From assembly GCA_009840225.1 (NCBI GenBank), contig VXOE01000342.1, positions 1 through 33,971 on the forward strand: DNA of 33,971 bases, given 5' to 3'. This DNA is from Caldilineaceae bacterium SB0662_bin_25 (GTDB lineage: Bacteria; Chloroflexota; Anaerolineae; Caldilineales; Caldilineaceae). The notes under the pieces were generated by a model. The model was not told the origin of the DNA. It saw only the letters and a list, made by a program, of their open reading frames with translations, and searched no databases. How positions within the stretch are numbered: position 1 is the first letter of the stretch; each line of letters begins with the position of its first letter. Position numbers and translations under genes: made by a program. Below, piece by piece: positions 32,042-33,971 of the stretch.

Positions 32042-32069
32042 CTACAGCTTGATGCCGCCCTGTGTCAAG
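32042..32069 (-). repeat. 28-bp perfect repeat, copy 2: permease C-terminal codons
   Basis: This copy sits in its natural place at the 3' end of the permease pseudogene and encodes its last eight residues and stop. Copy 1 is at 17389-17416 in the same orientation, about 14.65 kb away. Confidence 0.75.
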
Positions 32070-32349
32070 CCCGTCACAAACTGACGCTGCAAAGCCAGGA
32101 ACAGCACAAGCACTGGCGCGATCATCATCACTGCGCCGGCGCTGGTGAGCGACCAATCGCGGCCGAATCGCTGTGTGAAGTTGTAGTAGCTTGTCGTCAC
32201 CGGCATGAGCTCGTCCCGCTGCAGGAAGATGGCGAACGGCGAATTGAAAGCAATGTACATGATGATCAGACCGGCGCGCGTGTCCAGCAGCCCAGAATGC
32301 GCCACATAATGAACAGCGGGATGACATAGAGCAGTGAGGGCGATCGGTC
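32042..32349 (-). pseudogene. Multiply deleted MalG-type sugar permease pseudogene
   Basis: Minus-strand reading gives pieces of a MalG-like permease in order. A segment ending LLYVI jumps to PLFIMWRILG. A one-base loss then shifts the frame before LLDTRAG (CTGGGCTGC where CTGGGCCTGC is expected). The next piece runs to SPFAIFL, and the frame joins straight to RDELMPVTTSYYNF, skipping the whole EAA-loop region of roughly 100 residues. The C-terminus FVTGLTQGGIKL and its stop are intact. The N-terminal half is absent. With one frameshift and at least two internal losses this cannot make a working permease. The last 28 bases are identical to 17389-17416. Confidence 0.8.
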
Positions 32350-32654
32350 AGAGGTCAGGGTCTTGCCGCAGACACTTGGAGCGAGATTCGTGACTTCCTA
32401 CGACGAAATAAAATGTGAAATATGGGCGGCAAACGGTTTTACATGTAGGGGGACTACTTGCCGGATGGAGGCATGGTATCAGCCTTCTGGTCGCCACGAA
32501 CGTAGGCGGGCTGAAAACGCACACAGAAGAATGACCGCGTCGCGCGACAGTTTAGCCCTGCCGATAGGGGCTGTCAAACGGCAAAAATCGACCCGGCCTG
32601 ACGAGTAAGGGACGTCGCTACATGGGACAGACCCACCGAATAGCCCAGAGCAGA
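32350..32654. other. Intergenic stretch without a recognisable gene
   Basis: Between the permease pseudogene and the promoter at 32655 I see no supportable coding sequence on either strand. The stretch holds one AAACGGTTT word (32431-32439, followed by TACA), similar to the possible operator at 12746. The rest is unremarkable and may be degraded former coding sequence. Confidence 0.45.
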
Positions 32655-32683
32655 TTGACATGGGCGGTGCGCACCTGTACAGT
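32655..32683 (+). promoter_or_regulatory. Sigma-70-like promoter with a palindromic spacer
   Basis: A perfect TTGACA (32655-32660) is followed after exactly 17 nt by TACAGT (32678-32683). The spacer contains GGTGCGCACC (32666-32675), a perfect 10-bp palindrome, and TGTACA (32676-32681) overlaps the -10 box. The palindrome is well placed for a repressor. A start near 32690 gives a leader of about 105 nt. Confidence 0.6.
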
Positions 32684-32795
32684 ACGCCCGCTGTGATCTC
32701 ATTTCACTTTGAACACTGCGGCCTCGACCCTTACGCACTGCCGGGACTCGCTTTTGCCTGCAAGCCATCGCACTGTTGTCAGGAGGACATGCCCG

Positions 32796-33854
32796 ATGCG
32801 TTATGCTGTGTTACTCCATGAAGAGCTCCACATTGCCAGTAATTTTCACAGTGAGGGATGCGCCCTGCTTCGTGAACACGGTCAAGTAGAGATCGTTACG
32901 ATACGAAGAGGGGAGGAGCAGGCCGCTTTCGAACAGTTTCTTGCACTTCTTAAAGAGGTGGATGCCGCCGTGATCGGTTGCTGGCATCGACCGGCGCTGC
33001 AACCCGAGCACTGGCGTCAGGCCGAAAACCTCAAGGTATTCGCCGGCACCTTTGACAACCGCTTCGCCGGCTGGGTCGATTTCGACCTCTTGGATGCGCG
33101 CGGCATCACGCTTATCGATACATCACGCAGCATGACGCCGTCGGTCGCAGAGTTCGCGCTGGCGATGACGCTGAATCTGGTCCGCGATATCCCGGCATCG
33201 ATGTATCTGGTGCGCGAAGGGGGTTGGCAGACACACCCATTCGACTCCTGGGTTAGACCGGGCTTTGTCTACGGTGATCTGACCGGCCGGCGGGTGGGTC
33301 TGGCGGGACTCGGCAGTATCAATCGCCGCTACGCCGAACTGATCGCGCCCTTCAGATGTGACGTTCGGGTCTATGACCCCTTTGTCTCTGACGACGTGTT
33401 TTCCCAGTACGGCGTCAAGCGGGCGAACTCTCTCGTTGAACTCGCGCAGCAATCCGAAATCTTCGTCGTCGGTCTGCCGCCGATACCGACAACGCTGGAA
33501 GTCATCAACCGCGATGTGATCTTTGCCCTGCCCAAGGGCGCCCTGTTTGTCCTGGTGACGCGCATGGCGGTGGTCGAACAGCAGGCCTTATGGGAACGGA
33601 TCGAAGCCGGCGAGATAGCGGCCGCTGTCGACGTGTTTGCCCCTGAACCCCCGCCCGAAGATGCCTGGTTCCGGCGCCATCCGAACGTGCTGGCGACGCC
33701 CCATATCGCCGGCGGTACTGAGTTCTGCCATCGCCGCTGTCTCACCGATGCCTGCAAGGATGCCATCGCCGTATTGAACGGCGAAACGCCCAGGTTCCGG
33801 GCGACAAAACGAGACGCTCTTCTCTATGAAGGGAAATTGAATCCGGTCGCCTGA
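32796..33854 (+). CDS. D-isomer-specific 2-hydroxyacid dehydrogenase family protein
   Basis: This 352-residue NAD-dependent oxidoreductase has the D-2-hydroxyacid dehydrogenase layout. A catalytic domain lies at both ends, and between them is a Rossmann domain with GLGSIN at 171-176 and Asp194 (VYDPF) positioned for NAD. The catalytic arginine is Arg256 (VTRMAVV), the acidic partner is near 284 (FAPEPPPEDAWF) and the catalytic His is His303 (TPHIAGG). The third Gly of the usual GxGxxG is Asn176. Substrate may be a 2-hydroxy or sugar acid. AGGAGG at 32781-32786, 9 nt before ATG 32796, is a strong start signal. The gene appears to be monocistronic behind its own promoter. Confidence 0.92.
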   Translation: MRYAVLLHEELHIASNFHSEGCALLREHGQVEIVTIRRGEEQAAFEQFLALLKEVDAAVIGCWHRPALQPEHWRQAENLKVFAGTFDNRFAGWVDFDLLDARGITLIDTSRSMTPSVAEFALAMTLNLVRDIPASMYLVREGGWQTHPFDSWVRPGFVYGDLTGRRVGLAGLGSINRRYAELIAPFRCDVRVYDPFVSDDVFSQYGVKRANSLVELAQQSEIFVVGLPPIPTTLEVINRDVIFALPKGALFVLVTRMAVVEQQALWERIEAGEIAAAVDVFAPEPPPEDAWFRRHPNVLATPHIAGGTEFCHRRCLTDACKDAIAVLNGETPRFRATKRDALLYEGKLNPVA

Positions 33855-33927
33855 CGGAAGCAGTCCTCACTCCCATCCCAACCAGTTGTCATGCCACTAA
33901 CTGCTGACCACTGCATTTCTGGGCGGT

Positions 33928-33971
33928 CGGGCCTATTCGGCCCTCCCTTGTGCGGGGGCTCCGCCCCCGCA
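33928..33971. repeat. GC-rich hairpin element cut by the window end
   Basis: TGCGGGGGC (33951-33959) and GCCCCCGCA (33963-33971) form a perfect 9-bp stem with a 3-nt loop, preceded by a second small hairpin (GGGCC...GGCCC). The CCCTTGTG phrase before it also occurs in the element at 23671. It may be a terminator for the dehydrogenase gene or a REP-like element; the right edge is not visible. Confidence 0.5.

Noticed and set aside
32001-32327. In-frame N-terminal extension of the DUF4037 protein
   Set aside because: The extension is the permease pseudogene read in a wrong frame; conserved DUF4037 sequence begins at ATG 32000.
1-33971. CRISPR arrays, tRNA or rRNA genes, transposases, integrases and phage genes
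   Set aside because: I looked for repeat-spacer periodicity, cloverleaf-like and rRNA-like sequence and for DDE, HUH or tyrosine-recombinase proteins, and found none. The tandem repeats present have only two copies.

Overview
The window looks like a piece of a high-GC heterotrophic bacterial chromosome, most likely Chloroflexota and perhaps a Caldilinea-like lineage. This rests on style, not on a marker gene: substrate-binding lipoproteins that start with a Tat-like SRR-F motif followed by an Ala-rich lipobox, and a dense mix of Gfo/Idh/MocA oxidoreductases, phytanoyl-CoA-type dioxygenases, an enolase-superfamily enzyme and ABC importers without their own ATPases. No rRNA, tRNA, CRISPR array, integrase or intact insertion sequence was seen. 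The 15-C run at base 1 suggests a contig edge.

Layout. (1) 404-7090, plus strand: a sugar ABC importer (binding lipoprotein and two permeases) followed by three different Gfo/Idh/MocA-fold proteins. The third looks like an NAD-dependent redox glycosidase (GH109-like) rather than a plain dehydrogenase. (2) 7155-10420, small-module zone: an XRE-ImmA/IrrE protein overlapping a PIN-like DUF4411 gene (toxin-antitoxin-like), a convergent HpcH/HpaI aldolase, and a HigA antitoxin whose HigB partner survives only as a C-terminal scrap. (3) 10420-13818: a stand-alone MetE-type zinc methyltransferase core, and an enolase-superfamily dehydratase divergent from a PhyH-type dioxygenase. (4) 13965-17253, plus strand: a second sugar ABC importer. 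It is followed on the minus strand (22548-17412) by a GH67-like glucuronidase, a GH127 beta-L-arabinofuranosidase and a medium-chain dehydrogenase. None of these enzymes has a signal peptide, so the likely scheme is import of acidic, arabinose-bearing oligosaccharides and hydrolysis in the cytoplasm. A second PhyH gene is divergent from this group. (5) 28750-23806, minus strand: a dipeptide/oligosaccharide-type ABC importer (family 5 binding protein, OppB, OppC) and a PHP-domain phosphoesterase; the ATPases are missing. (6) 29195-32349, a mosaic zone: an AT-rich serine hydrolase joined to a 5' stub of a GH67-like gene, a DUF4037 gene, and a multiply deleted permease pseudogene. (7) 32796-33854: a D-2-hydroxyacid dehydrogenase behind a good sigma-70-like promoter.

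The strongest unexplained signals are signs of gene-scale recombination. A 28-bp perfect repeat marks the 3' end of the dead permease and also supplies the stop codon of the medium-chain dehydrogenase 15 kb away. A duplicated 5' end of the GH67-like gene has become a 36-codon leader ORF that overlaps the serine hydrolase start by ATGA. Functionally, the most interesting ideas are a redox (NAD-dependent) glycan route in region 1 and the paired GH67-like/GH127 route in region 4. All functions are assigned from motifs and family resemblance read by eye; no database search was run.
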